In this document: piece by piece, positions 20,047 to 28,333 of the stretch
Numbering within the stretch: the stretch's first letter is position 1
Layout: the number at the start of each line of letters is the position of its first letter
DNA from: Methanobrevibacter sp.
Lineage (GTDB): Archaea; Methanobacteriota; Methanobacteria; Methanobacteriales; Methanobacteriaceae
Direction: 5' to 3'
Assembly (NCBI GenBank): GCA_017652345.1
Contig: JAGCBE010000542.1
Span: 79,934-143,933 of the forward strand
Length of the DNA: 64,000 nt
Made by a program: the position numbers and the translations under genes
Notes under the pieces: model-generated
Database searches by the model: none
What the model saw: only the letters and a program-made list of their open reading frames with translations
What the model was told of the DNA's origin: nothing

Positions 20047-20098
20047 TTCCTTGAATAATACCCACCCTGGGGGGGGGGGTCATTTTAAATTTAATCAT
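20030..20098 (-). CDS. First leader ORF of selector II as sequenced (C11)
   Basis: 22 codons from ATG 20098 (begins MIKFKMTPPP), ending TAA inside site Z. With C10 the frame stays open through Z and joins the f-cluster leader ORF at its ATG. A GAAGG sequence lies upstream, and a TTGTATATAAATATT motif 45 nt before the start may be a late promoter. Confidence 0.5.
   Translation of the reverse strand: MIKFKMTPPPRVGIIQGRRVMY
20069..20079 (-). repeat. Homopolymer tract C11 (mRNA sense)
   Basis: Eleven C after ATGA in the first leader ORF; the longest tract in the window. Confidence 0.9.
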
Positions 20099-20140
20099 TT
20101 TTCTAAATACCTTCTTTATATAAAATTCTTTATTTAATTT

Positions 20141-20157
20141 AATATTTATATACAAGA
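20141..20157 (-). promoter_or_regulatory. Candidate late promoter
   Basis: CTTGTATATAAATATT on the minus strand includes TATAAATA, the T4 late -10 form. Related TTGTA-AT-ATATT sequences occur at 3491, 4087, 32072 and 36919, each upstream of a late gene. No -35 is evident. Confidence 0.35.
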
Positions 20158-20162
20158 AAATT

Positions 20163-20441
20163 TTAAGATGGAAAAGCAATTACAATATTTCCATCATTAT
20201 TACTATCGGTAAAAGTTAAAGTTACTGCATTAATTCCAGCAGTAATAACTTTATTCTAAACTGCGTTTTCGCTAGTAGTACTTAATGAAGTATCAACAGG
20301 AACAATAATCAAAGTACCAGTTACAGAAGTACCATTATTTTTAGTTGCTGTAGTTCCAAGAGTCATCTAATCAGCATCTACTGTATCTCCTGTGACATCC
20401 ATTAAAGTTGTTCCATTTAAAGTTACTTTACTAAAAGCCAA
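20163..20441 (-). CDS. Small tail-associated protein, TTG start
   Basis: 92 aa from TTG 20441, 8 nt after GGAG. Contains TLMDVTGDTVDADQMTLGTTATKNNG and DTSLSTTSENAVQNK, a phrase common at pyocin-knob/tail-fibre joints of Firmicutes phages. Two TAG codons read as Gln. It follows the large repeat protein in the same operon; probably a fibre or adaptor piece. Confidence 0.62.
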
Positions 20442-20458
20442 TTAAATCACTCCTTTCT

Positions 20459-22075
20459 TTATCCACCAATTAAATCAATTAAATTTAATCCATATACTCT
20501 TGCAGTATAATTTCCATTAATTGTTCCTGTGTTATTATTATTATACCTATAATATATAGGAATTGACATTGTAGTACCTGATACTGATGCGCTATTTGCA
20601 TAAATACCGTAAGCAGTAGTGCTTTGTCTAGTACTCGCAGTACCTGTTGATCCTAATCTACTATTCCATTTATTACTACCAACAGTATAAGTATTTTTAG
20701 TAGTAACATCAGATGTACCAGTTAAAATTATAAAACTAACTGTACTAGTATGTCTATTATTAGTAGTACTATCTACACTTATATCAACAATTAATAAATC
20801 ATAATTATTATATCCAGTTACTGATAAAGTTTTATTAGTACTTGCTGCGGAGGTAGATGATGTAGATAATGCTCCTAATGAAGTAGTATTTATTAGAGTG
20901 CCTACTCCACCTCCACCACTAGATACATTAACTACTAAACTAGCTAGATTAGTTACATCATATGTACCATTTGCTGTTTTAGTTTCACTACCACTAACTA
21001 ATTCACTAGCTGATACTGTAACTGCTGTACCAGTTTTAGTACTTCCTGTTATATATCCTGTAGTATTAGTTACTGATGGAGTTATGGATATTGAATGATT
21101 ACTTACTGTACCTTTAGTTGCCGTTGGAGTACCTGCTGTACCGCTTGGCATTGCTGCCACTTTAATTGCTCCTGTAGTATATTTTCCAGCAGTTACTATA
21201 GTTTGTTCAGACGTAGTTGGAGTTGCAGTTGTTGCTGCCTACGTACTTAACTATTCTGTATTACTTCCACTTACGGTTATTGTACCACTAGTTCCACTAC
21301 TTACATATCCTGCACTTACTGTAGGAGTGACTGACTTACTTGCACTTGCTGTTGCTGTAATCAATCCGCTTGAACTTACTGATATACTTGGATTTGCTGT
21401 AATGCTTGTTGCTGGTGTAGTAGCACTACCAATACTCACTGATTTACTCGCATTATTTTCATAATATCCTTTTGGTACACTTACAGTAGCCCCACTTGCT
21501 GTTAAATCACTTGAATCATTTCTATCTATTCCACTACCTACATATGTACTACTTATTGCATTTACCGTAACAGTTCTTAATCCATCATATCCACTATCTT
21601 TTGTTATAGTTTGCTATGACTCTGTTGGTGTTACTGTTTTATCTTGTAATGTAGCTTGTTGTGGTACATTTACTATAACCTACGAATATCCATCTAAATT
21701 ATCATCTGATGCATTATATGTATCATTTACTGTAATAGTTTTTACATCTAATGCTGGAGCTGATGGAGGAACATACGTTCCTATTACTGGATCTCCTAAA
21801 CTATTATGTGCAGTATATCCTGATAATAAAGTATTTGCTGATACTGTATCTCCTTCAAGACTAACTGCGTTAATATGTCGTATAGTTCCTCCATGACTAT
21901 CTTGTTCATCTATTATACTAATTACACTACCAGAACCTGATACTATCTATGATATTAAATCTGGTAAATCATCACTATTTGATCCTACTGGTACTACTAC
22001 ACCTTTATCTGCTACTGCATCAAGAGAATCACTAACATTTTTTGATATACGTGCTATTTCAGTAGCAATACTCAT
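20459..22075 (-). CDS. Tail protein with Ser/Thr-rich repeats (1)
   Basis: 538 aa, TAG read as Gln. The N-terminal helix (MSIATEIARISKNVSDSL) is shared with the next upstream gene; then come repeats of the form VTPTESQQTITKDSGYDGLRTVTVNAISSTYVG..., typical of clostridial prophage tail/baseplate proteins, then low-complexity Ser/Thr, and a C-terminal domain of about 140 residues (NNYDLLIVDISVDST...) that may bind a ligand. Likely extended and surface exposed. Confidence 0.72.
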
Positions 22076-22089
22076 TTAGTTATCACTCC

Positions 22090-24366
22090 TTAAATAGCTG
22101 CTAGAGCATCTTCTATATCACTTGTTAAACTTACTGTACCACCTGTAGTATATCCAGCAGGTACTGAATAACTTGTAGTTGTTAAACCATTTATACTACC
22201 GCTTATTGCTCCATTATTTGTCATGCTACCAGTAATTGCTACTGCTGATCCATTTAGATTACTATGTACTTTAATACCTGAAAGTACATTTGCTGCTACA
22301 CCATCATCACCAGTAGTATCTCCATATTGTGCTGGAATTGCATTTACTGTTACTTTACTTAATACCTTACCATTTGTTGGAGTTATATTCTAAGAAGAAG
22401 TAGTTGGAGTAGCTGATTTAGTTTCTAAAACTATACTTACAGTTCCACTACCATTATGATATCCTGCAGGTACTGTATAAGTTTGGTTTCCACTTGTAGC
22501 ATCTAATGTTTTACTTACTGCTCCATTATTTGCCATGGAACCTTTAACTTCTGTTGCATCTACCCAAGCTGAATACCCAGTTAATATCTATGCCGCTGCC
22601 GCTGCTGTTTGTCCTGTGGATACTGTACTTGCATCAGTAAATGTACCAGTTACTGATACTATTCTATCATCATCAGCAGAATCACCAACTTTTATTGTTA
22701 CGCCATCTTTGATATTAGCTGCATTTATTCCATTGGTTGCAACTGCTTTTATTGTTTGAGCTCCTGTTAAATATTTACCGGAACTTATTGTCTAATCAGA
22801 AGAAGATGGATAATAAGTTACTGCTGCCTATGTAGTTAACTATAAAGTTTTACTACCACTTGTAGAAACTGTTCCAGCTGTTCCATTAGTAATATAACCA
22901 GCACTTACTGTTGGCGTTATACTTTCACTACCACTATAAGATGCTGTAATTAATCCAGTACTAGAATTTAAACTAATTGTTGGATCTACTGTAATGGTTG
23001 TTGATGGAGTAGTTGCACTACCTCCAGGTACTGTAATATATGTTATTGCAGAAGCATTTGCTCCTACACTTTCTGTATCTGATGTAATTCCATGATTTTC
23101 ATCATTACCATAACCAGCTGTCGTTATTGTTGGAGATGCTGTTATAGTATTTGATGCTGCCTATGATTGAACTGATACGAAATATCCAGAACTTGGAGCT
23201 GTTGTAGAAGCAGTTCCACTACCTACGTTTGTTGCTCCTGTTGCCGTTGTTCCAGTTCTGCTTATACTTGGCGTAACTTTTGCAGTTCCACTTATTGCTA
23301 CAGCACCTACTATTTTTGGTACTGTTGAAGCTACTGATGCTGTACCACTAGTACTTCCTGTAACTCCGCTACTTATATATCCTGCTGTTGTTACTCCTGC
23401 TGTTGCTGTTCCACTTATTGAAGCTGATCCTGAAATATCAAATTCATCTTCTGTGGAATCATAAGTATATGTTAATGAACTAATTGTAGCAGAGCCTGTT
23501 GCTGATGCAGTAATTACTCCATTTGGTATTGCTTTACTAGCATTTGTTGCATAATAACCAGCAGGTACTGTTACTGTTGCTCCACTTACCGTTAAATCTG
23601 TTGAGCTTTTTGTTGGTATAGTACCTTCAATCTCACTTCCGGTACTATCTACAAATATATATCCATCTAATACTGTAGCTGCCGTTGCCGTTACATTACT
23701 TACATCTTGATAATCAGCGGGTATTGCTGCTACAGTTACCTAACTTAATACTTTTCCATTTGTTGGTGTTATACTCTAACTGGATTTTGTTGGTGTTACT
23801 GATTTTGTTTCTAATACTATGCTTACTGAACCAGTTCCACTATGATATCCTTTTGCTATTGTATAACTTTGATTTCCTGTAGTTGCATCTAATACTCTTG
23901 TTACTACACCAATATTTGGCATTGTACCTGTAAGAGTTTCACCAGTTGCATCTACTATAACTTTTGGTGATAATACATCTGCTGCTGTTGCTGTTACTGA
24001 TGAAACATTCTAATATGCTTCTGGTATTGCATTTACTGTTACCGCAGATAATCCGTAATATCCATTATCTGGCGTTACATTTATCTGACTTTTTGTTGGC
24101 GTTATTTCTTTTGCTTGAAGCTAATAATTTCCTCCACCACTTACACCAGTAACTGTACCACTACCATTATGATAACCAGCAGGGATTGTATAAGTATCAC
24201 CTTCTTGAACAGTTGCTTGAACTGCTCCTCTATTTACAATACTATCAACTGCATTGGCTAATACATCTAATTTATCAGTAGATGTCGCTAATCCAAATGC
24301 AATTAATTTATCTCTTATTGTATCTCTGGCTGTTGATAGCCTGGAGATCTCAGTTGCTGTACTCAT
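22090..24366 (-). CDS. Tail protein with Ser/Thr-rich repeats (2)
   Basis: 758 aa with about ten TAG codons read as Gln. The N-terminus MSTATEISRLSTARDTIRDKL is paralogous to the downstream gene. At least five repeats containing YTIPAGYHNGSGTV / SITPTNGKVLSQVTVAAIPADY alternate with Ser/Thr spacers, the pattern of phage tail appendages with Ig-like or knob repeats. ATG 24366, TAA stop, RBS AAGGAG. Probably a side fibre or baseplate spike; receptor unknown. Confidence 0.75.
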
Positions 24367-24378
24367 TTATTATCTCCT

Positions 24379-24663
24379 TTATATTGTAGCTAAAAGAGCA
24401 TTTATATTCCCTATTTCAGTATATACTGCTGCTGCTGTTATTGGTCTGGTATTATCTTTTTCAGCTGAATCTGCAGGAGTTACCCATTCAGCTACACCAT
24501 CATATGTGCCTTTCTTCGTTAATATGTCTCCAGGCTATCCTCCTGCTGGTAATCCAGATCCTCCTCCTGAAATAGTATTTGTAAATTCTACATCAATCGA
24601 ATGATTTTGATTATTAAAATCTGCATTAAAGTTTGGAGAGGCTGAAAAAGTTGCTTTAAACAT
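24379..24663 (-). CDS. Short collar/fibre-connector-like protein
   Basis: 94 aa, one TAG read as Gln. Gly-rich hinge GGGSGLPAGGQPGDILTKKG followed by WVTPADSAEKDNTRPITAAAVYTEIG, a phrase often found at the N-terminus of Firmicutes phage tail fibres. Overlaps the upstream gene by a few bases. Probably a fibre segment. Confidence 0.62.
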
Positions 24664-25000
24664 ATTCAATCTCTCCATCCTTTAATATCTAATCTACTGT
24701 TGTTTTTATTATATTTGAAGCATCTGCTGTACCATCTTGTTTTACATATCTTATCTAGATATCTACTTCTCCTGGTTTGAATTTTAATGTATCTTCCTAA
24801 GATAATGTAGTTACTATCTAATCTTCTGTTATGAATAAATCAGTTCCTGTTTTATCTACTAATAAAACTCCTCTTTGTGCATAACTAATATATACAGTTG
24901 CTTCTCTTAAATCTATATTTACATTAAAGGTGTTGGTCGGCGTTGTTCCTCTTCTTAATGAATCATTTTCACTATATTTATTACAATTACTTACCGACAT
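24656..25000 (-). CDS. Hypothetical tail protein
   Basis: 114 aa, beta-rich (TFNVNIDLREATVYISYAQ, LFITEDQIVTTLSQEDTLKF), several TAG codons read as Gln. The pattern of strands and the position among fibre genes fit a small head-tail or fibre accessory protein widespread in clostridial phages. Function not established. Confidence 0.62.
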
Positions 25001-25032
25001 TATATCACCTCTCTTATTTTATTTTATTCTTA

Positions 25033-25275
25033 TTATTCTGATTCTGCTGGAGTAGCGTTTCTTCTGTCATCTACTTCCACTCTTATTTGATGTCCTGCAT
25101 CATCTTCTATTTCACAAGATACATAATCATAATCAGCATTGTATCCGTAAGCATAGTTGGTTAAGAAAGCATGGAAGCTATGGACTGCTGTGAAGTTATC
25201 TTCATAAGCTTGAACAGCATTAGCCCATTCTCCAGTATTCTTATTATGTCTCTTAAGTACGCAAAAATAAAGCAT
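25033..25275 (-). CDS. Small fibre-linked protein, possible chaperone (2)
   Basis: 80 aa, acidic. Paralogue of the protein at 28074-28313: both start with a short strand and R-(H/R)-N, share G-WANAV-PY... and AVH-FHAFL-NYAYGYN. Each copy lies directly after a fibre gene, suggesting a dedicated assembly factor or tip component. Confidence 0.62.
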   Translation of the reverse strand: MLYFCVLKRHNKNTGEWANAVQAYEDNFTAVHSFHAFLTNYAYGYNADYDYVSCEIEDDAGHQIRVEVDDRRNATPAESE

Positions 25276-25306
25276 AGTTTATTTTCTCCTTATATATTAA
25301 TTATTA

Positions 25307-26191
25307 TTACGAGGGCGCTGTTGTACTAGTTGATAGTACTGGCCCTGATGTTCCTAATACTAAAGTGATATTGGTAGTAGCACCACTAGCAAAGCCATTA
25401 CTAAAGTCAAGATAACCATCATATGTTGTGACAGTTATATCGCTTGTTTGAGCAGCGGGATTACTGAAAGTACTATCTAGGACTTTGTGGGTTGATTGAA
25501 TAAGTTTGTTGTAGTAACGTAAGCTAGATGAACCTACGGAGTTACATTGTACAGTGATGTTACTGACTTTTTGATTTGCATAAGTGTCAGTACTATCTGC
25601 TGTGCTAGTAATACAACGATAATATTCTTCTTCATAATCAGGCAATTCATTGAGCACCCAAACACCATTTTCTTGGTGGCAGAGGGTTTGCTGATCACCA
25701 AGTTCGAGTTTAACTGCTTTAAATATCTTTTCAGTAGTTACTGTCTAAAACAAGATGTTATATGCGTTTGGAGAATTACCTCCGGCGTAGATATTTAGAT
25801 TATCTACGTTATATACAAGTGGAGTAGAACTAGTATTCCATGTAAAAGATACCGATTTACAATTAACATCATCAAGCCAAGATAAAGTTACTGTTTTTCC
25901 AGAGAGTATATTAAGTGTCCCTTGCGATAAATATTGACAACAGTCTCCGTAATTTACGGTATTCTTTTTTAGCTTTAAGCCGCTCGATGTCAGTTCAACC
26001 AATGCAGACGTATTTCTGACATACCACCCATCAATAGAGTAGGATACTCCAGTATAACTCGTCTATCCCCTACTATTTACCGGGAACACTCCTCTCCCGG
26101 TTCCTCCACCTACAAAATACCAATTCCTAAGTAAATTAGGATTTATTCCTTCAACAGCTGCCCCTTTTGGGACTGTTGATATAATACTCAT
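25307..26191 (-). CDS. Tail fibre protein 2
   Basis: 294 aa with TAG read as Gln at 25745 and 26062. Residues 18-50 (NPNLLRNWYFVGGGTGRGVFPVNSRG) and 205-230 (LPDYEEEYYRCITSTADSTD) are almost the same as in tail fibre 1, while the middle beta-rich segment differs, so the two are modular fibres with exchanged centres. It precedes its small partner gene. Confidence 0.78.
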
Positions 26192-26258
26192 TGTTGTTTT
26201 ATTCTCCTTTCTTTATTAAGAGAATGATTGTTTTTTTTTGTTTAATTATTATTTATCT

Positions 26259-26585
26259 TTAACTCTATGTAACTACAGGCAACTTACCTGTAACACGAAT
26301 AATTGAATATGTTGCACTACTTGAAGAAGTATTAGTGATCTTTACGGTTCCACCATCGACTTGATAAGTAATACCTGATGGTTTAAAAATTTCGCTTACT
26401 TCACAAGCAGAAATTCCTCTTCCTATTGATAATATTGTTCCGTTTGTATTAGCCAACCAAGTCGATGCTATAAATAGAACTCCAGAATACGTGTTCATTG
26501 CTAAGGTTAATGTCTTATTAGATTCTATATAATTCTCATAACAACTTACTTTATCAAAATATGTATCTATTGTTCCGCTTGCCAT
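26259..26585 (-). CDS. Receptor-binding-tip-like protein n (second gene of the o cluster)
   Basis: 108 aa with a TAG near the end read as Gln. Begins MASGTIDTYF; C-terminus KITNTSSSSATYSIIRVTGK like the other tips. No Shine-Dalgarno; the spacer carries a 14-nt exact complement of leader site B. Confidence 0.7.
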
Positions 26586-26614
26586 ATTAACTCATGGCTT
26601 CTATTGATTGATTA
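26586..26614 (-). promoter_or_regulatory. Spacer B' upstream of gene n
   Basis: TAATCAATCAATAG (26614-26601) is the exact 14-nt complement of leader CTATTGATTGATTA (27021-27008). AGCCAT pairs either with leader ATGGCT or with the start ATGGC of gene n. Confidence 0.68.
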
Positions 26615-26983
26615 ACGCACACCATAAACTCTAAAAATATATAATTTAGTAATTCCAGTATACTATAAAACTTTAAGTTTACTTGCATCATTACTACCAC
26701 CTGTCTAACCAACACTTAAACGAACTGATCCAGAAATATTTGCATTAGCAACTGGAAACCATGGTGTTAGACCAATCATACCAGGTGGTAATATTATAAT
26801 ACATCTTTTATCAGATGCGATAGCATCTATGTAGCACTAAATATATATTTGGCTAAAATTTCCCATTGATTGCAGTAATTGTATTTCTGTTTCTCCAGCT
26901 ATCATCTGTGTTGCAGTTTCAGGTGCAAAAAGAGTATCAGAATGCCACATTGGAAATTCATTATATATTGTGCCACTTGCCAT
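26612..26983 (-). CDS. Receptor-binding-tip-like protein o (first gene of the o cluster)
   Basis: 123 aa, longest of the family; three TAG codons read as Gln. Begins MASGTIYNEF, ends TKLYIFRVYGVR. It has its own GGAAGG site, and its ATG overlaps the stop of the leader (TAATG). Predicted output of selector I with the tract lengths seen here. Confidence 0.7.
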
Positions 26984-27129
26984 TAAGAATCACCTTCCTA
27001 ACGACAATAATCAATCAATAGCTAATCATTATGATTAGTTAGCCATTGACCTCCAATCTTCTAAAATTGAAGGATTTTGTAATATAGGGGGGGGGTAACC
27101 CTCCCAATGTTATTTATAATTCTTGCCAT
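26983..27129 (-). CDS. Leader ORF of the o cluster with C9 tract
   Basis: 48 codons from ATGGCAAG at 27129, through C9 and several TAG, to a TAA overlapping the ATG of gene o. The encoded IGGQWLTN...LLIDY resembles the alternative-frame product of the f leader (RGGQWLTN...LIDY). Both other frames stop in site B (at GGCTAA or AACTAA), so this leader has two outcomes, matching a two-gene cluster. Its start has no Shine-Dalgarno and itself sits behind spacer A' of the q cluster. Confidence 0.55.
27087..27095 (-). repeat. Homopolymer tract C9 (mRNA sense)
   Basis: Nine C within the o-cluster leader ORF. Confidence 0.9.
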
Positions 27130-27155
27130 AATTCTTTCTTATGGCGCTTAGGTTA
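27130..27155 (-). promoter_or_regulatory. Spacer A' of the q cluster, upstream of the o leader
   Basis: TAACCTAAGCGCC (27155-27143) complements leader site A GGCGCTAGGTTA (27993-27982) with one bulged A. GCCAT pairs with the start ATGGC. This makes the o leader the third output of the q selector. Confidence 0.6.
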
Positions 27156-27485
27156 CTTGATTATTACTCCATAAATACGTACTGTTCCCTGTGCCCAAGT
27201 TTGTGAATCAAAACTAGATACAAAGAGAGTAGAATAATTCTAAATATTAATATTACATGATACTTTAATTGTTGATGTTGCAGGAACACTCAATATTACA
27301 AATACGCTGTTCTTATTATTTAATATTAATTGTCCTGCTAGGTTGTTTGCATTACCTTCGAGTTCAATATAAAGTAATGAATAATCCTTTGTAGACGAAA
27401 TTGTATGTGTCCCATCTTCGGTTACAACAATACTGTCAATTAATATTTTAGTTATGGAAACATTATTTATTGTTCCTGTTGCCAT
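27153..27485 (-). CDS. Receptor-binding-tip-like protein p (second gene of the q cluster)
   Basis: 110 aa, one TAG read as Gln. Begins MATGTINNVS, ends GTVRIYGVIIK. No Shine-Dalgarno; the start region GGCAA is closed by TTGCC in the spacer, while leader q offers a competing GGCAA. Confidence 0.7.
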
Positions 27486-27515
27486 TTATTATTCGGCAAT
27501 TATTACTGATTGATT
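27486..27515 (-). promoter_or_regulatory. Spacer B' upstream of gene p
   Basis: AATCAATCAG (27515-27506) complements leader CTGATTGATT (27902-27893), and TTGCC (27499-27495) complements leader GGCAA (27925-27921). Confidence 0.65.
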
Positions 27516-27867
27516 AAACGATTCCTAAAACCGAAGTACAGTATAAAGAGGTAAAAGATGTTGAAATTATTCTAATCTTCATTGGATCTCCCGAAACTGA
27601 AGATACTCGCATAGTACCCTACGCGCCACCTACTGCAACATAATAATATGCTCCTGCTGTTAAACCAGCATTAGGTACAATCAGAATACCTCTGCTACTC
27701 GATGGATTTGTAGATGCAGTAGATAATGCAATTACAAACCAATTGAATGCAGATCTATTTACGGATAGAATAATATCAACAGGTTCAGTGGTTACATTAC
27801 TTAAATCATAAAGAGTACTAGAAATTTCCATTGAATTTACATCTCTTAAAATAACTCCACTTGCCAT
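27514..27867 (-). CDS. Receptor-binding-tip-like protein q (first gene of the q cluster)
   Basis: 117 aa, one TAG read as Gln. Begins MASGVILRDV; Ser/Thr-rich with YYYVAVGGAQGTMRVS. Shine-Dalgarno AGGAGG is partly paired in CAGGA-GGAA-TCCTG, immediately before TAATG. Confidence 0.7.
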
Positions 27868-27892
27868 TACAGGATTCCTCCTGTCTAGTCAA

Positions 27893-28001
27893 AATCAATC
27901 AGCTGATAGTATCTACTATCTTGCCTCAGACCTCCTAACTGCTGATAAACAGCGAAGTCTGATTTGAAGGAACAACACTTATAACCTAGCGCCGTTCCTC
28001 C
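27893..28001 (-). promoter_or_regulatory. q-cluster selector leader: SD-A, site A, SD-B, site B
   Basis: mRNA order: GGAGG (28001-27997), site A GGCGCTAGGTTA, hairpins, GGAGG (27935-27931), decoy GGCAA, hairpin GATAGTA/TACTATC, site B CTGATTGATT. Same order as in the c and f leaders though the pairing sequences differ. Confidence 0.62.
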
Positions 28002-28002
28002 T

Positions 28003-28068
28003 TTATCTAATATTGTATATATAGCCCTTCCTTGGGGGGGGGGCTACTACCATATTTTTATTTATCAT
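28003..28068 (-). CDS. Leader ORF of the q cluster as sequenced (C10)
   Basis: 21 codons from ATG 28068 (begins MINKNMVVAPPP), ending TAA two bases before SD-A. C9 would open the frame to the TAATG of gene q; C8 or C11 would end at TGA 27926, beside SD-B, with three TAG read through. GGAGG lies 10 nt before the ATG. Confidence 0.5.
   Translation of the reverse strand: MINKNMVVAPPPRKGYIYNIR
28034..28043 (-). repeat. Homopolymer tract C10 (mRNA sense)
   Basis: Ten C in the q-cluster leader ORF, flanked by TAG and GGGCTA that could form a short stem. Confidence 0.9.
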
Positions 28069-28073
28069 AATAA

Positions 28074-28313
28074 TTATTCCTCCGCGGATTGAGGTTCTTC
28101 ATTAATACGATTATCTACTTCGCTCTTAATGATAGCTCCATCAAGAGTTTGAATAAAACATGCTACGTAATTATAACTAGGATTATTTCCATAACCATAA
28201 CTACTTAATAAGCCATGGAACTAATGTACCGCATCATTATATGTATTATATGGTGTTACATTATTAGCCCATGTACCATCTATATTTCTTCTTTCAAAAA
28301 TAACTAAATACAT
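28074..28313 (-). CDS. Small fibre-linked protein, possible chaperone (1)
   Basis: 79 aa with one TAG read as Gln. Paralogue of 25033-25275 (shared TWANNVTPYNTYNDAVHQFHGLL / YGYGNNPSYNYV). It starts 20 bp after tail fibre 1 and precedes selector I. A role in fibre trimerisation or joining the tip to the fibre is inference from position. Confidence 0.62.
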
Positions 28314-28333
28314 AATATTTTTCCTCCTATAAA

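Noticed and set aside
17680..20098. DNA inversion as explanation of the inverted repeats around the tip genes
   Set aside because: The repeats are short (7-14 nt cores), nested, differ between clusters, lie next to Shine-Dalgarno and start codons, and would turn genes antisense. No recombinase gene is in the window. RNA pairing explains more, though inversion is not excluded.
18764..28043. C tracts as simple sequencing or assembly artefacts
   Set aside because: Five tracts all fall inside leader ORFs before tip genes and none elsewhere; an artefact would not be placed so. Their exact lengths may still be uncertain.
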